Below are positions 45,925 through 56,137 of a DNA stretch of 64,000 nucleotides, piece by piece. The notes below the pieces were generated by a model that saw nothing but the letters and a program-made list of their open reading frames with translations, was not told the origin of the DNA and searched no databases. The stretch is from Mesostigma viride. Taxonomy: Eukaryota; Streptophyta; Mesostigmatophyceae; Mesostigmatales; Mesostigmataceae. A program made the position numbers and the translations under genes. The stretch's first letter is position 1. Each line of letters starts with the position of its first letter. Where the stretch lies: the NCBI GenBank assembly GCA_009746045.1, contig RPFO01001919.1, positions 62,001 to 126,000 of the forward strand. The letters are read 5' to 3'.

Positions 45925-47915
45925 CACGAGCCACGAGGTAGCCATGGCTGACGGCGGAGCTCATAACTTTCACGTTTGAGCACCGAATTTAGCCGTGAAT
46001 ATCACAATCGACGCGTCTTTTTATGACGCACATGCTGATATAATTTTCCGAAGCTATTACGCAATATACGATGAGCAAACGCCTCTCGACGCAACGCAGC
46101 CTGGCGGCTGCGCTTAGCAATGAAAATACGTCTGCAGCCCCGGCTGCAGCTTCGTCAACCGGTCCAGAAGGCAGCGGCGCCACTAGCCAAGCTCTAGTGG
46201 TCGCCCAGCCCCCGCTGGCCGCCTCGCCAGCAGCGTCGCCTGAACCCAAGCGCAGTCGCCCTGCCGAGCCGACCTGGGAGGAGTTCGACTTTGACGCCAG
46301 CCAGCCCGGCTTTTTTGACAAGCTCAACCCCGACAAGATCCTGAGCTACGTGTTTTTCGGATCGTATGCCTCGCTTCTCGAGATGTGCAAGCAACTCTTC
46401 CATCAGGGCCGCCTCACCGATGCTTTCCAGAGACGCACCCACAACTTCGACCAAATCCTCCAATGCCGCCGCCCCCACCTTCAGATTCGCGTCCTTTTCT
46501 CCCTCCTCGGCCGCTCCCTCGAGGAGCTTTGGCCCCCAAAGCCCCTCACCACCACCTTAACCGAATCCTCCATCCGCTCACTCCTCAAGGAGGCCCTCGA
46601 GCAGCACGTGGCCCCCATCGCAGCAGATGTGGCGGTCATGGGCAGCACGTTGGCTGCCGAGCTCCCCCTCCTCTCCACCGCCACCTCCACCATCTCCACC
46701 GCCACCTCCACCCTCCTCGCCTCCTCCACCGCCACCACCTCCACCTCCGACGCCATCACCGCCCAGCTCCGTGACATCGACCAGCGTCTTAAGGACAACG
46801 CCATTGCTATCGAGGTTCTGCAGAATACCGCAGGCCTCACCGCCCAGGCGGTGAAGGACATTGCCGCCAAGCCAGCCTCGGCTGGCCTGGCCGGCGATGC
46901 TCCTCCCATCACCACCTGGGCGGACATGCTTAAGCAACATACCACCTCCACCACCTCCGCCGTCGCAGCCCAGCTTCAACGGCAGACGCTTGACCTCCGC
47001 GAGGAGGCCGAGCTCGCCAAGCGCAGCCTCAACGTCATTGTCAAGAACTTCAAGATGGAGGAAGGTGAGAATTCCGAGAAGCTTTTGCGTGCGTTTGAGA
47101 GAGAAATCCTTGGTCGCATGGGCCTTAACGGTGAGATAGAGCTGGCTGCCCACCGCCTTCCCCGCGCGCGGGGTAAGGCAGGGCCGCCCCCGCTCCTCCT
47201 CACCTTTAAGACCCCGGCGGACAAGATTTCTTTTCTCAGACGCCGCAAGCGGCTCGAGAAGACTCTCTTCACCCTTGATGACGACTTGACCCTGGCGCAG
47301 CAACAACGGCGACGGGAGCTATGGCCGACCTACCTCCAGCTCCGGCAGACCAAGGCGGGGCAGCCGGTGTACTGGAAGGGGGCGGCCATCTACGTCGGCC
47401 ACAAGCCCTGGCAGGCGACCCCCCCCCCCCCGCGGCCCCAGCGACTCCAGACGCCCCAGCTTAGGGGAATACAGCAGTAGTAGTGCAGAAATAGATAGAC
47501 CGTGGCCATGTACATGTACGCCTCCTAGAGGCACTATCCCAGCTAAGCCCCGCGCTTTATTTAATCATGTACATGTGTGCCTATGATGTGCCACACTCCA
47601 GACGATGCCTAGCCTTATTTAGTAATGTTGTGCCCATGCAGGGAGTCACTCTCTGCTGAGAAGCCATGCCATAGCTCTTGTATAGCCATGATGATCTTCC
47701 CCCCTCACAGGCATGCTCCCCCCTTACCCGGGCATAGCGTGATAGACCATGAGGGTGCGGGTGCCCTGGTGCACCTAGAGCAAGTGTTGTTTACATTCCC
47801 ACCCTTGCAGGAAGTAGCTTAGAATGTATTATAGGCTCATATGCCCCTTCTCAGGGCTATGTGCTACATATACTCCCAACGGAGTTATGTTCCTAATTAA
47901 TTAATTAATTAATTA
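45925..47915 (+). mobile_element. ORF1-only LINE-derived unit, copy 2
   Basis: Same 5' and 3' ends as copy 1. Tail is TAATTAATTAATTAATTA after the ACTCC-CAAC-GGAGT hairpin. The region before it (45336-45920) holds a short frame at 45416-45754 with Cys/His spacing but no supported gene, and a fragment of the foldback element near 45775-45890. Confidence 0.8.
46071..47480 (+). CDS. LINE ORF1-like RNA-binding protein, copy 2, 469 aa
   Basis: Starts at ATG 46071 with the same MSKRLSTQRSLAAAL as copy 1. The proteins are nearly identical from about residue 240 to the C-terminal domain and differ strongly at about residues 60-180, where copy 2 has its own sequence (FDFDASQPGFFDKLNPDKI). A C12 run at 47420-47431 changes the last residues and moves the stop to 47480. 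Domains as in copy 1. Confidence 0.85.
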   Translation: MSKRLSTQRSLAAALSNENTSAAPAAASSTGPEGSGATSQALVVAQPPLAASPAASPEPKRSRPAEPTWEEFDFDASQPGFFDKLNPDKILSYVFFGSYASLLEMCKQLFHQGRLTDAFQRRTHNFDQILQCRRPHLQIRVLFSLLGRSLEELWPPKPLTTTLTESSIRSLLKEALEQHVAPIAADVAVMGSTLAAELPLLSTATSTISTATSTLLASSTATTSTSDAITAQLRDIDQRLKDNAIAIEVLQNTAGLTAQAVKDIAAKPASAGLAGDAPPITTWADMLKQHTTSTTSAVAAQLQRQTLDLREEAELAKRSLNVIVKNFKMEEGENSEKLLRAFEREILGRMGLNGEIELAAHRLPRARGKAGPPPLLLTFKTPADKISFLRRRKRLEKTLFTLDDDLTLAQQQRRRELWPTYLQLRQTKAGQPVYWKGAAIYVGHKPWQATPPPPRPQRLQTPQLRGIQQ

Positions 47916-47927
47916 CTTTTTTCATGC

Positions 47928-48165
47928 AACTGGTTCTCCCACTGTTCTGGGCAAGATGTGCCCCGGACAGCGTTTTTTTCTATTTTTAGCTCATATGTAG
48001 CCGGTGTATGGCTGGGGGTAGTACCCCCAACAAGTGGTGGTATGCATGCCCAAACATCATGTTTATGGTCCCCAAACATCATTCAGTGGTTGTCAGTTGC
48101 ATTTCTGTAGTTATTAGGGGGCTTCAGTTTTGATACATTTCCATGGGACCCCTTAAGTCGGGGTA
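47928..48165 (+). repeat. solo right arm of the foldback element
   Basis: Collinear with 49670-49895 (ACTGGTTCTCCCACTGTTCT, GGCTGGGGGTAGTACCCCCA, CATTCAGTGGTTG). A shorter fragment lies at 45775-45890. Confidence 0.75.
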
Positions 48166-48467
48166 AATCTGGCCTATGGTTCTCAATGCTCAAATTCTCG
48201 GAGGGCGGGGGCCAATATTAATCAAGAGGTGCCACGAAAATCAATAAGAGGCATGCCTCCATCGAGGCTTGTTATTGGAGGCGAGTTGCTATTGGTGTAA
48301 GTGTGTAGCATTGTACGACAACATGTCAAGGGTGACAGAAAGTAAGTACTGAAGTCGTGGAAGTGTCAGAGATCGCTGGAAAAGGGTGACGTGACTCGAC
48401 TGATTGGTAGTACGGTACGACAGTGTTGGACGGAATTTCCGGTGAGCGATGTATATATATAAAGTGA

Positions 48468-48805
48468 CCTCCGCCTTCTTCAAGGAGTGTTGCCGGCTCC
48501 GGGAGGACCGGCTGGACCTGGAGGGCCAGCGGGCCCCATGGTCGGCGCGGACCTGGACGTCATATTGGCGTCAGCGCTTGTCGGTGGCGCTGACTCGGGC
48601 CATGGCTGACATCATGCTCCGCCGTACGCGGGCTGATTTTGCGGTGCAGCAGGGCTATTAGGTTCCTCCCGTTAGGAGTTTCCATTGGTCTTATCGTAGT
48701 AGTATAGAGATTTGACATGGCTCTGTATATAGGTTTATAGCTGGGCGTTTGCTTTGGTTTGAGTGATTTCACTCTGCTGTAAGTAATTATATTATTAATA
48801 TATAT
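48468..48805 (+). mobile_element. 5'-truncated LINE (second family), 3' end
   Basis: Nearly identical to 61768-62100 and, reversed, to 60805-61135. Encodes the last ~65 residues of an RT protein (FFKECCRLREDRLDLEGQ to FAVQQGY), then a 3' region ending in an ATTATATTATTA tail. Confidence 0.85.
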
Positions 48806-48954
48806 TAAGTTGCATACTTGAGGTGGCAAAGAGCCGTTGCGTAGCGCTGTGCTGTGGCGAACTTACTCGAGATCCGCCACCGGATTGCACCGTCGGTGAG
48901 CGTCGATGGTCGTCGATGAACCCAACGCAAGCAATTAAATTAAATTGAACTAAT

Positions 48955-49902
48955 TAAGGGGAGGGTCCCATGGAATTGTATATCAAAACTGAAGCTTCTT
49001 AATAACTACAGAAATGCAACTGCCAACCACTGAATGATGATTGGGGACCATAAACCTGATGTTTGGGCATGGATACCACCACATGTTGGGGGTACTACCC
49101 CCAGCCATACACCACTAGACACTCCCGGCCAGTTAGGCTAGAAACACACGCCGGCCCTGATCAAGCATGCTGTTTCCGGCCCCACCGTCTAGGTCATCTA
49201 GTCGCTCCACACGTAAGCCAGCCATAATTTCAATGCACAAGGATACACATTTCCATCACCATTCATCTTCATCATCCTGAACGACTCGAAAACGCGGAAA
49301 AGATAACGGCAGGCTCGAGCTACCATGGTCCGGATTCTCCCGATTTCTGGCCTGCGCTGGTTGTCTCTTTGATACACCGGCTATGTGCTAAAAATAGAAA
49401 AAAGCGCTGTTTTGGGCACATCTTGCCCAGAACAGTGGGAGAACCAGTTGCATGCCAAAAGCACAACCTCTATAAAAATGTCATGGCACATGGTTTCTAC
49501 CTACTTGGATCAACAAACTCAGCACATCCCTTCATGTTATTAATTTTTTACCCTGAAAAAGCGTATTTTTTGGTAAAAAATTAATCATACGAAGGGATGT
49601 GCTGATTTTGTTGATCCAAGTAGGTAGAAACCATGTGCCATGACATTTTTATAGGGGTTGTGCTTTTGGCATGCAACTGGTTCTCCCACTGTTCTGGGCA
49701 AGATGTGCCCAAAACAGCGCTTTTTTCTATTTTTAGCACACAGCCGGTGTATGGCTGGGGGTAGTACCCCCAACATGTGGTGGTATGCATGCCCAAACAT
49801 CATGTTTATGGTCCCCAATCATCATTCAGTGGTTGGCAGTTGCATTTCTGTAGTTATTAAGAAGCTTCAGTTTTGATACAATTCCATGGGACCCTCCCCT
49901 TA
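48955..49902. mobile_element. foldback / long-TIR element, 948 bp
   Basis: The left arm TAAGGGGAGGGTCCCATGGA... reads in reverse complement at the right end (...TCCATGGGACCCTCCCCTTA). The arms extend over ~330 bp each (48955-49106 plus 49379-49540 on the left, 49570-49902 on the right). The left arm is interrupted by the insertion at 49114-49371. No coding capacity. Confidence 0.85.
49114..49371. mobile_element. 258-bp insertion with 7-bp target duplication, carrying the dispersed repeat
   Basis: ATACACC stands on both sides (49107-49113 and 49372-49378), and the uninterrupted foldback arm at 49740-49756 has a single ATACACCGGCT. The insert begins ACTAGACACTCC and ends with the dispersed repeat (GCGCTGGTTGTCTCTTTG). 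This shows that the repeat is, or belongs to, a mobile unit. Confidence 0.8.
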
Positions 49903-50265
49903 GTTGATTAATTAATTAATATACCACAGTTCGTTGCATGCCTCCTGCCGCAGCCAGACAACAAGGCCCACCTTGCAGACAAAAGATCTCCATATTTTTG
50001 GCCTGCACTGGTTGTCTCATGAACAAGAACCCACGATTCTATGGGGGGCAGGGACACATCCCCATTGGCAGCCATGCCCGGATTACTCTAGGCCTACTGT
50101 CCCACATGGGCGACACCACCTTTGCGGTGAGCTCAATGGTACCCATCAATTCTTGCAATGCCTGTCAGCTCCTGCGCACTGGTCTGCCTCCGCGCCCATG
50201 CACTCTACCGTTCACCTCGACGCAATCTGTGTTCTTAAAAAAAAAAAAGATTGTAGGGCTTCTAT

Positions 50266-52290
50266 TTAAAAGAACGCGTTTGGGTTAGGCTTGGACTGCC
50301 CGTGCTTCCCCTTGCGGATACCCGTCCGGTCCTTGGACGCATTCCGGGAGCCGCCCCCGGCCCTCCGCCCGCCCCCGCCCGACTGCGCGCTTTTCCGCTG
50401 CCGGTTTATCTGCTGACGCACGTACGCCGCCGATACCCCCGTGGCCAGTGCCCCCCTACCGACCTCCCCCTCGCCATCGCCATCGTCCAGCAGCTCCCCT
50501 TCACCCTCCCCATCTCTGCACAGCTCATTCGGCCCATCGGGGTCCCCTCCCCCTGGAGATGCATCACAGGCATCTGGCCCATCCCTGGACCCTGACGATA
50601 GACTCCCCCCCACGGCGGCCGCACAACCAGTGGCATCCGTCACTCGTGCCACCACCCACCCCTTGCCGGTGCCCTTGTTTCTCCGCCGCCCACCCTTCTT
50701 GCCCCCTGCGTCTTCTTCTTCCTCCTCCTCCTCCTCCTCCCCGTGTTTTTCTTGCCCCTCATCGCTGCCATCACTGTCATCCCCGCCTGCACACGCCCCC
50801 TCCTCTCCCCGCCTCTCCCCCTCCACCCTGTCCTCCTCCTCCTCATCCTCCTCCTCCTCCTCCTCCTCCTCCTCCTCAACCTCATCGCCAGACTCCTCGC
50901 CATGCCCATCGCCACCACCCGGACGTCGTCGTGAACCGCCCCCTGGCCCATCCCCCAGCCCCTGGCCCACGCTCGCCACGTATTCCTCCATCGCGTCGCG
51001 CACCTCGGGTGTGTACCCGCTCGCCTCCAACTGGCGGTCCAGCAGGCCGACATTCGCGACCACGTCGTCAAAGCGGGGCCAGCCCATCCACGCCGTGCAT
51101 ACGCCGTCCGCCTTGCTGGTTTCATCCGCATCCTCCCCCAAATCCGCTTCTTCCCTCGAGGCCTCCCGTGAAGCGTGCCCCTCGTCCCCTGAATGCGCAC
51201 CCCCTTTCGCATTCTCCCGCATTTGTTCCGCCGAGGATGCCAGAGCCTTGGGATTGGCCGAGACTGCTCGCTGCGTGCCTTGGGCCCCGGGCTGATCCGA
51301 TTGTCTTCCGGCATCCGCAATGTCGTTGGGCATCAATTTCGCCTTGCCTTCGGGCGCACTGCCCCGCAGTACAGCCTCCGACTCGCGGACCTCTGGTTGC
51401 TCCGCGTCGTTATCGTCCAGGTCGGCGGCCTCCGCCAACTGTCCCTCGTCGTCAAGCTGGTAGTTGTAGCGCTTGGCGAAGAACTTGCGGATGCAGTTGA
51501 CGTCGCGCTCGAAATACATGCGCGCGTTCGCGTGCTGGACCGAGACCATCTGGGGGAAGTCGATCATCGTCAGGTTCTCCTCGTCGTCCACCATGAGGTT
51601 GAACTCGTTGAAGTCGCAGTGGATGAGCCCGTGCTCCGCAAGCCGCACGATGAAGTCCATCGACTGGCGGTACACGTGCGCCGGGTTCTGGAGCTGCTTG
51701 ACCTGAACCAAGGGGTAGCCAGGGACGAGCGTCATGAGCACGCAGTGGCGGTTCCACTCGATGGCTTGTGGGACGGCGAACCCGTGGTCCCCGAGCGCCT
51801 TCATGAACGCGAATTCCTTGAGCGCCGCCAGGCGGGACAGGTAGAGCCAATTGAAGCTCTGCCGGTGCTTGAGATAGTCGCGCTTGTTCTTAACGGCGCG
51901 GAAGGAGGTGCGCCCGAGTCGATGGAATTTTATGCAGAGGGTCTCCCCGTCGTCGTTCACGACCTCGTGCACATCCGACTCCTTGCCGATGCCGATGACC
52001 CTGCCAAGGCCGGAGATAACGCCTCTGGCCAGAAATGTTTTCAACGCAAGGTAGTCATAGCCCATTGGGGTCAGCCGGTACCCGTCGTACTTTTGCTGGT
52101 CATGATGTAGAAGTTTATGCTTCAGCAGGACACGCATATTCTTGAAGGCACCGCCCCTCTTGAGACCCGCAATGCGATCAATGAGCTCGACAGGAACTAT
52201 CTCGTGATTCTTCATGCCCATCTCCACTGCAGTTAAGACCCTGAATTCCTCCTTCGTCATGTACCGCAAAACATTCGCGTCCAGTTTCAT
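50266..52290 (-). CDS. RIO2 atypical serine/threonine kinase, 674 aa
   Basis: Starts at ATG 52290 (MKLDANVLRYMTKEEFRVLT), single exon. Residues 1-90 are the RIO2 winged helix. The kinase domain follows: glycine loop GIGKESDVHEV (100-110), ATP-binding Lys121 in CIKFHRLG, catalytic HCDFNEFN (Asp226, Asn231) and the metal-binding IDFPQ (Asp244). All expected key residues are present. RIO2 acts in the cytoplasm and nucleus in the last steps of 40S ribosomal subunit maturation. The C-terminal ~390 residues are an acidic, Glu-rich and Gly-rich extension ending in a basic KGKHGQSKPNPNAFF tail, longer than in yeast or human proteins. This is a normal host gene. Long antisense frames overlap it but are shadows. 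Confidence 0.97.
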   Translation of the reverse strand: MKLDANVLRYMTKEEFRVLTAVEMGMKNHEIVPVELIDRIAGLKRGGAFKNMRVLLKHKLLHHDQQKYDGYRLTPMGYDYLALKTFLARGVISGLGRVIGIGKESDVHEVVNDDGETLCIKFHRLGRTSFRAVKNKRDYLKHRQSFNWLYLSRLAALKEFAFMKALGDHGFAVPQAIEWNRHCVLMTLVPGYPLVQVKQLQNPAHVYRQSMDFIVRLAEHGLIHCDFNEFNLMVDDEENLTMIDFPQMVSVQHANARMYFERDVNCIRKFFAKRYNYQLDDEGQLAEAADLDDNDAEQPEVRESEAVLRGSAPEGKAKLMPNDIADAGRQSDQPGAQGTQRAVSANPKALASSAEQMRENAKGGAHSGDEGHASREASREEADLGEDADETSKADGVCTAWMGWPRFDDVVANVGLLDRQLEASGYTPEVRDAMEEYVASVGQGLGDGPGGGSRRRPGGGDGHGEESGDEVEEEEEEEEEEDEEEEDRVEGERRGEEGACAGGDDSDGSDEGQEKHGEEEEEEEEEDAGGKKGGRRRNKGTGKGWVVARVTDATGCAAAVGGSLSSGSRDGPDACDASPGGGDPDGPNELCRDGEGEGELLDDGDGEGEVGRGALATGVSAAYVRQQINRQRKSAQSGGGGRRAGGGSRNASKDRTGIRKGKHGQSKPNPNAFF

Positions 52291-53410
52291 TTTTGTAATA
52301 CAGCCAAGGCCTGGCTCAATGCCGTAAATTAGGATCGCTCGCAGCTCATCGCAAGCGAATACGCACTATGGCGGCCCTTGCCGACTTTTTCAACGTCAGT
52401 CATGCGTCAGTTCCCCTTCTCCCGAAATTCGCCGTCAGATAGGTATGTAAAGATTTACACTAATAATGCTGCCATCCTAACAAACACCGTGGTCGGTGGT
52501 TCTATCATCTACAGTACGCATTGATAGACAAGCCTACTCAGCTATTGTGAGTACGTTGCTTATCTACCTACTAAACATAATTATAGTATGTTGCCAGGTA
52601 TGTTGCTTATATATGTGGGCTGTTGTCCCATTGACACGAAAATCAAATCCCTCTTTAGAACTCTAAATGCTTCTACAGAACAGTACATGCTGTAACAAGC
52701 CATCCCATGGTCTCAGGTCTGTCCTGAAATGAGAAATAAGGCACATTTCAGGGGGCAGCTCTTGGGATGCTGGGGCCGATTCATACTTTTGCATCCATGC
52801 CCATTGCCCGAATTTCCCGTACAGTAATGCGCAGGTAAGTCAGCGAGCTAGTGGGAGGTATACGGGAGGGCCATAGAGGACGATAATATCACCAGTCTCC
52901 GCGACTCCAGTCACGATTTTCGTGACATGATGGAAATTGTGATATAACTGGATCGGGCGATTCGGAAGCCCGATTACGGTGCGGCCTTACCAATGGCTTG
53001 CTGCCCCCATGATAGAAAGGCCGACCGGACTAAGCCCGAACTTCCAGGTCGTTGTAATTCAGCTTTGAACGATGAATGGCGAAGTACTATGTAGGCGCAC
53101 AACTTTCAAGGCGGTTAGGTGTCCTGATCCGAAACATGAGTTGAGCAATGAAGATGCACGTTGTAGGAGCATGTAGACGTCTTGCTATATGCATTAGCAA
53201 GAGGCGCCATAAGAGCGTTTGCATGTTGTTTTTCCAAGTTACTTCTGAAGATTTAGAAAATAACTTCGGAGATGAGCGAAATCGTTGCTGTATATGTCCA
53301 TATTGCATGCGTTGAAGGTCTCTCAAACCACCCGGAACCATGGTCACCGTTCCGGGTAGTGAACATGTGGACACACAATTTAAGCCGACGAACTGCCTCA
53401 ACCGCCACTA
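52291..53410. other. intergenic, nothing recognised
   Basis: Upstream region of RIO2; no second gene, repeat or RNA gene that I can support. Confidence 0.6.
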
Positions 53411-53416
53411 AGCGTG

Positions 53417-53745
53417 TTTTGCTGTGTGTATCTGTGTGTGTCTGTGTGTGTCTGTGTGTGTCTGTGTGTGTCTGTGTGTGTCTGTGTGTGTCTGTGTGTG
53501 TCTGTGTGTGTCTGTGTGCCTCTGTGTGGGTCTGTGAGGGTCTGTGTGGGTCTGTGTAGGTCTGTGTGGGTCTGTGTGGGTCTGTGTGGGTCTGTGTGGG
53601 TCTGTGTGGGTCTGTGTGGGTCTGTGTGGGTCTGTGTGCGTCTGTGTGGGTCTGTGTGGGTCTGTGTGGGTCTGTGAGGGTCTGTGTGGATCTGTGTGGG
53701 TCTGTGTGGGTCTGTGTGGGTCTGTGTGGGTCTGTGTGTTTGTGT
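53417..53745. repeat. 10-bp minisatellite TCTGTGTGTG / TCTGTGTGGG
   Basis: About ten copies of the first form followed by about twenty of the second, with rare variants. Frames across it are artefacts. From 53746 to 54840 no gene is supported. Confidence 0.95.
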
Positions 53746-54849
53746 GTGTGGTAAGTTAGAGAATGAATACTAGACGCTTGTCATCCCGACGCCTTTGCAT
53801 TACCTAGAACGGATGCCTGTGAGAAGCTAGATACCTAGAATGCATGTCTGCGAGTGAGAGCTGCAGAACGTGTACATGCATGTGGGTACCCATGTCGGTG
53901 CGCGTGCGCATACGTGTGGGTGCATACGTGTGGGTGCGGGACGGGGGCTGCAGGCACAGGTGATCTCGGGGGAGACTGATTTTATTTTTTTACAATCCAA
54001 AAAAAGTCTTTTACGTAAATTTTATGGGGAAAGGGGGTTCTTATTTATAGGGATACGGGAAGCTAACGTGCCAGGCCGCCTAAAGACATAAGCAAATAAC
54101 GGTTCGGGGCATCTTTGGCATGTCACGATCATGGCATTTTGCATCGCCACAGCCAGGTGTTGGTCGGTGCATCCTGAATCACGGTAGGTGATGCGTGCAC
54201 CATCTTATTATAGTATACATGGGACGATGTTGACGTGTCTCCACAGATCTGTGGTGGTACATACATCGATGCCCATCCACATTATTCCCGCCCCCCCCTA
54301 GCTCGCAAATTACCCCTGGAGGTCCAGCATTACATGCAGGGTTGCGATATACCGATAAAGCTAGGAGAGGATGGCCACTGCCGAAATGCATCCACAGCTC
54401 TCAGTGCATGGCACACACCACCACGGTGACAGAGGGGACAAAACCAGCCGCCAGGACCTGAACCGATGACTATAACTCACTACAGCTAACTAACTAACTA
54501 ACTAACTGTCAATGTGGACTGCGGGTACCATGCAATAATAACGGAATTAAGGTCTTCAATCCATACACACAAATAACGAGGAGGGATCGAGGGCGCCCTA
54601 GCTTCTCTCTTTGCCCTAAGTGGGAAGGCCACAGAGCGCGCTCTCTCGATGATCCGCATCAGTCCGATGACATGCAGGGGTGGGTGCAAGCAACTAAGGT
54701 GCCGGCCAGCTGGTTATATGTTGCATGCACCGGAAGCGTTGCTCAGAAGCATATTACATTTATACGTCATGTCAAGCCGGTGACTATACCTGGCGCATGG
54801 CGTTCGGTTTCGCGGCTTCGCCCACCTCCATCCATCCAGCAAGGGAATA

Positions 54850-54936
54850 CGTGCTACATGATCTCCCCATGGAGTCATGTAATTAAATTAAAAATTAAAT
54901 TAAATTATAACATGCCTCCGTGGGGAGGTCATGTAG
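54850..54936. repeat. two LINE 3' ends tail to tail
   Basis: Plus strand: GATCTCCCCATGGAGTCATG then an AATTAAATTAAA tail. Minus strand from the other side: ACCTCCCCACGGAGGCATGT then AATTTAATTT. Two different elements share the A/T tail region. Confidence 0.75.
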
Positions 54937-55860
54937 CACATATTTCATGATGGATGGCCGGGTGGAGGAAGCCGCGTGATCGAACTATCCTAACTCTATC
55001 TAGAAAATCCTAACTACACTACTCATCAAAACGCCTCCTCCGCTTGGGGGGAGGTGGCTTGCCCACAGGGTCGGGCGTGTGCGCCTTGACAATCTTCTTC
55101 CACCGCGTCTTGTCCTGCATGGCAGTCCAAAGACGGGAGAGAGAGTGGATGCGGTGCTCAAACTGGGCTGGGACCACTAGGTCGTCCAGCAACATCTGAA
55201 CGTAGTTGGTGACAGGTTTCCCTACCCTTTTGGGAATGTCCGCGGGGCCAGGCCAGGTCAGAATGTGCCGCCCTGGCTGTCCAAGCCGCTGGGGGCCGGC
55301 CAGACCAAGGGTGGTGTCGACCTGGCTGGTGCAGGCAAGGTGTCCTACAAATGCTATCCTACGCTGCCTAATCTCGTCCGAAACACGAGGCATGCCATGA
55401 TACAAAGACTCTGATGACGGACGCTCGGAAAAACCTACGTTAAGGACCTGCCGGAGCATCCTGTAGACTGTGCCGTCGAGCCGAGCTGCCAGTTTGGGTG
55501 GGAGGGTCCACGCCTCGGCGCCATACGCCGGAGCACCGTGAGGACGAGGACCTTGAAGAGCATGCGCTCAGTGCGGTGCCCGTCCAGGCCCTTCGAGCGC
55601 CAGTAAGGTGTGAGCGAACGGAGCTTGGCCCAGGCAAGGCCGATGCGGGTGTCCACATCGTCGGCGGTGTCAGGAAGCCAGCTCCCCAACAGCTTGAAGC
55701 GGTCGCAGAACGGGACCTCCATCCCGTCGAGCAGGCGCGGCAGCGGTGTTTTACTGGATGCCCCTATCACCATCGCCTCAGTTTTGACACTAATCTCCAG
55801 CCCCACCGCCCTCGCCTCCAGGCCCAGGCAGTCCAGCCAAGTCATGTTATAGTTTAATGA
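54937..55860 (-). pseudogene. 5'-truncated LINE with reverse-transcriptase C-terminal part
   Basis: Minus-strand frame from about 55860 encodes the RT thumb region (GLEISVKTEAMVIGASSK, then FKLLGSWL ... DVDTRIGLAWAKLRSL and a LFKVLVLTVLRRMAP helix). After a frame change near 55450 a second frame to 55019 gives the post-RT region (RQRRIAFVGHLAC ... RWKKIVKAH). The catalytic palm is missing. Its 3' end has the same hairpin design as the ORF1-only units and so it may be a relic of their RT-bearing partner. Confidence 0.75.
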
Positions 55861-56137
55861 TTTGCCCATGCAGAGAGCCACTCTCTGCTGAGACGCCATC
55901 ATATGTCCCAGCTGCATTGAGTTAGCCATGGTCATCTTTTCAACCATCAGTGCCCGCAACTTTGCAGAGCTGCTGGAATACATGGCCGGTGCATGCAGGC
56001 CTGCGCACCTCAACTGTGCACCCCGAGTAAGTGGCAGTTTACACCCACCACCTGCAGGTTGTCGCCTATTATAGAATCCATAAAAAACGTGCCCCTTCTC
56101 AGGGGTACGTGTTACATGCATAACATCCCCACGGAAT
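55861..56137 (+). mobile_element. LINE 3'-untranslated fragment
   Basis: GCCCATGCAGAGAGCCACTC through CCCTTCTCAGGGGTACGTG, diverged from the 3' region of the ORF1-only units, ending at ATCCCCACGGAATG where the next element begins. Confidence 0.6.

Noticed and set aside
50441..52110. Long plus-strand frames rich in Pro and Ser
   Set aside because: Antisense shadows of the GC-rich RIO2 gene, whose kinase motifs are unmistakable on the minus strand.
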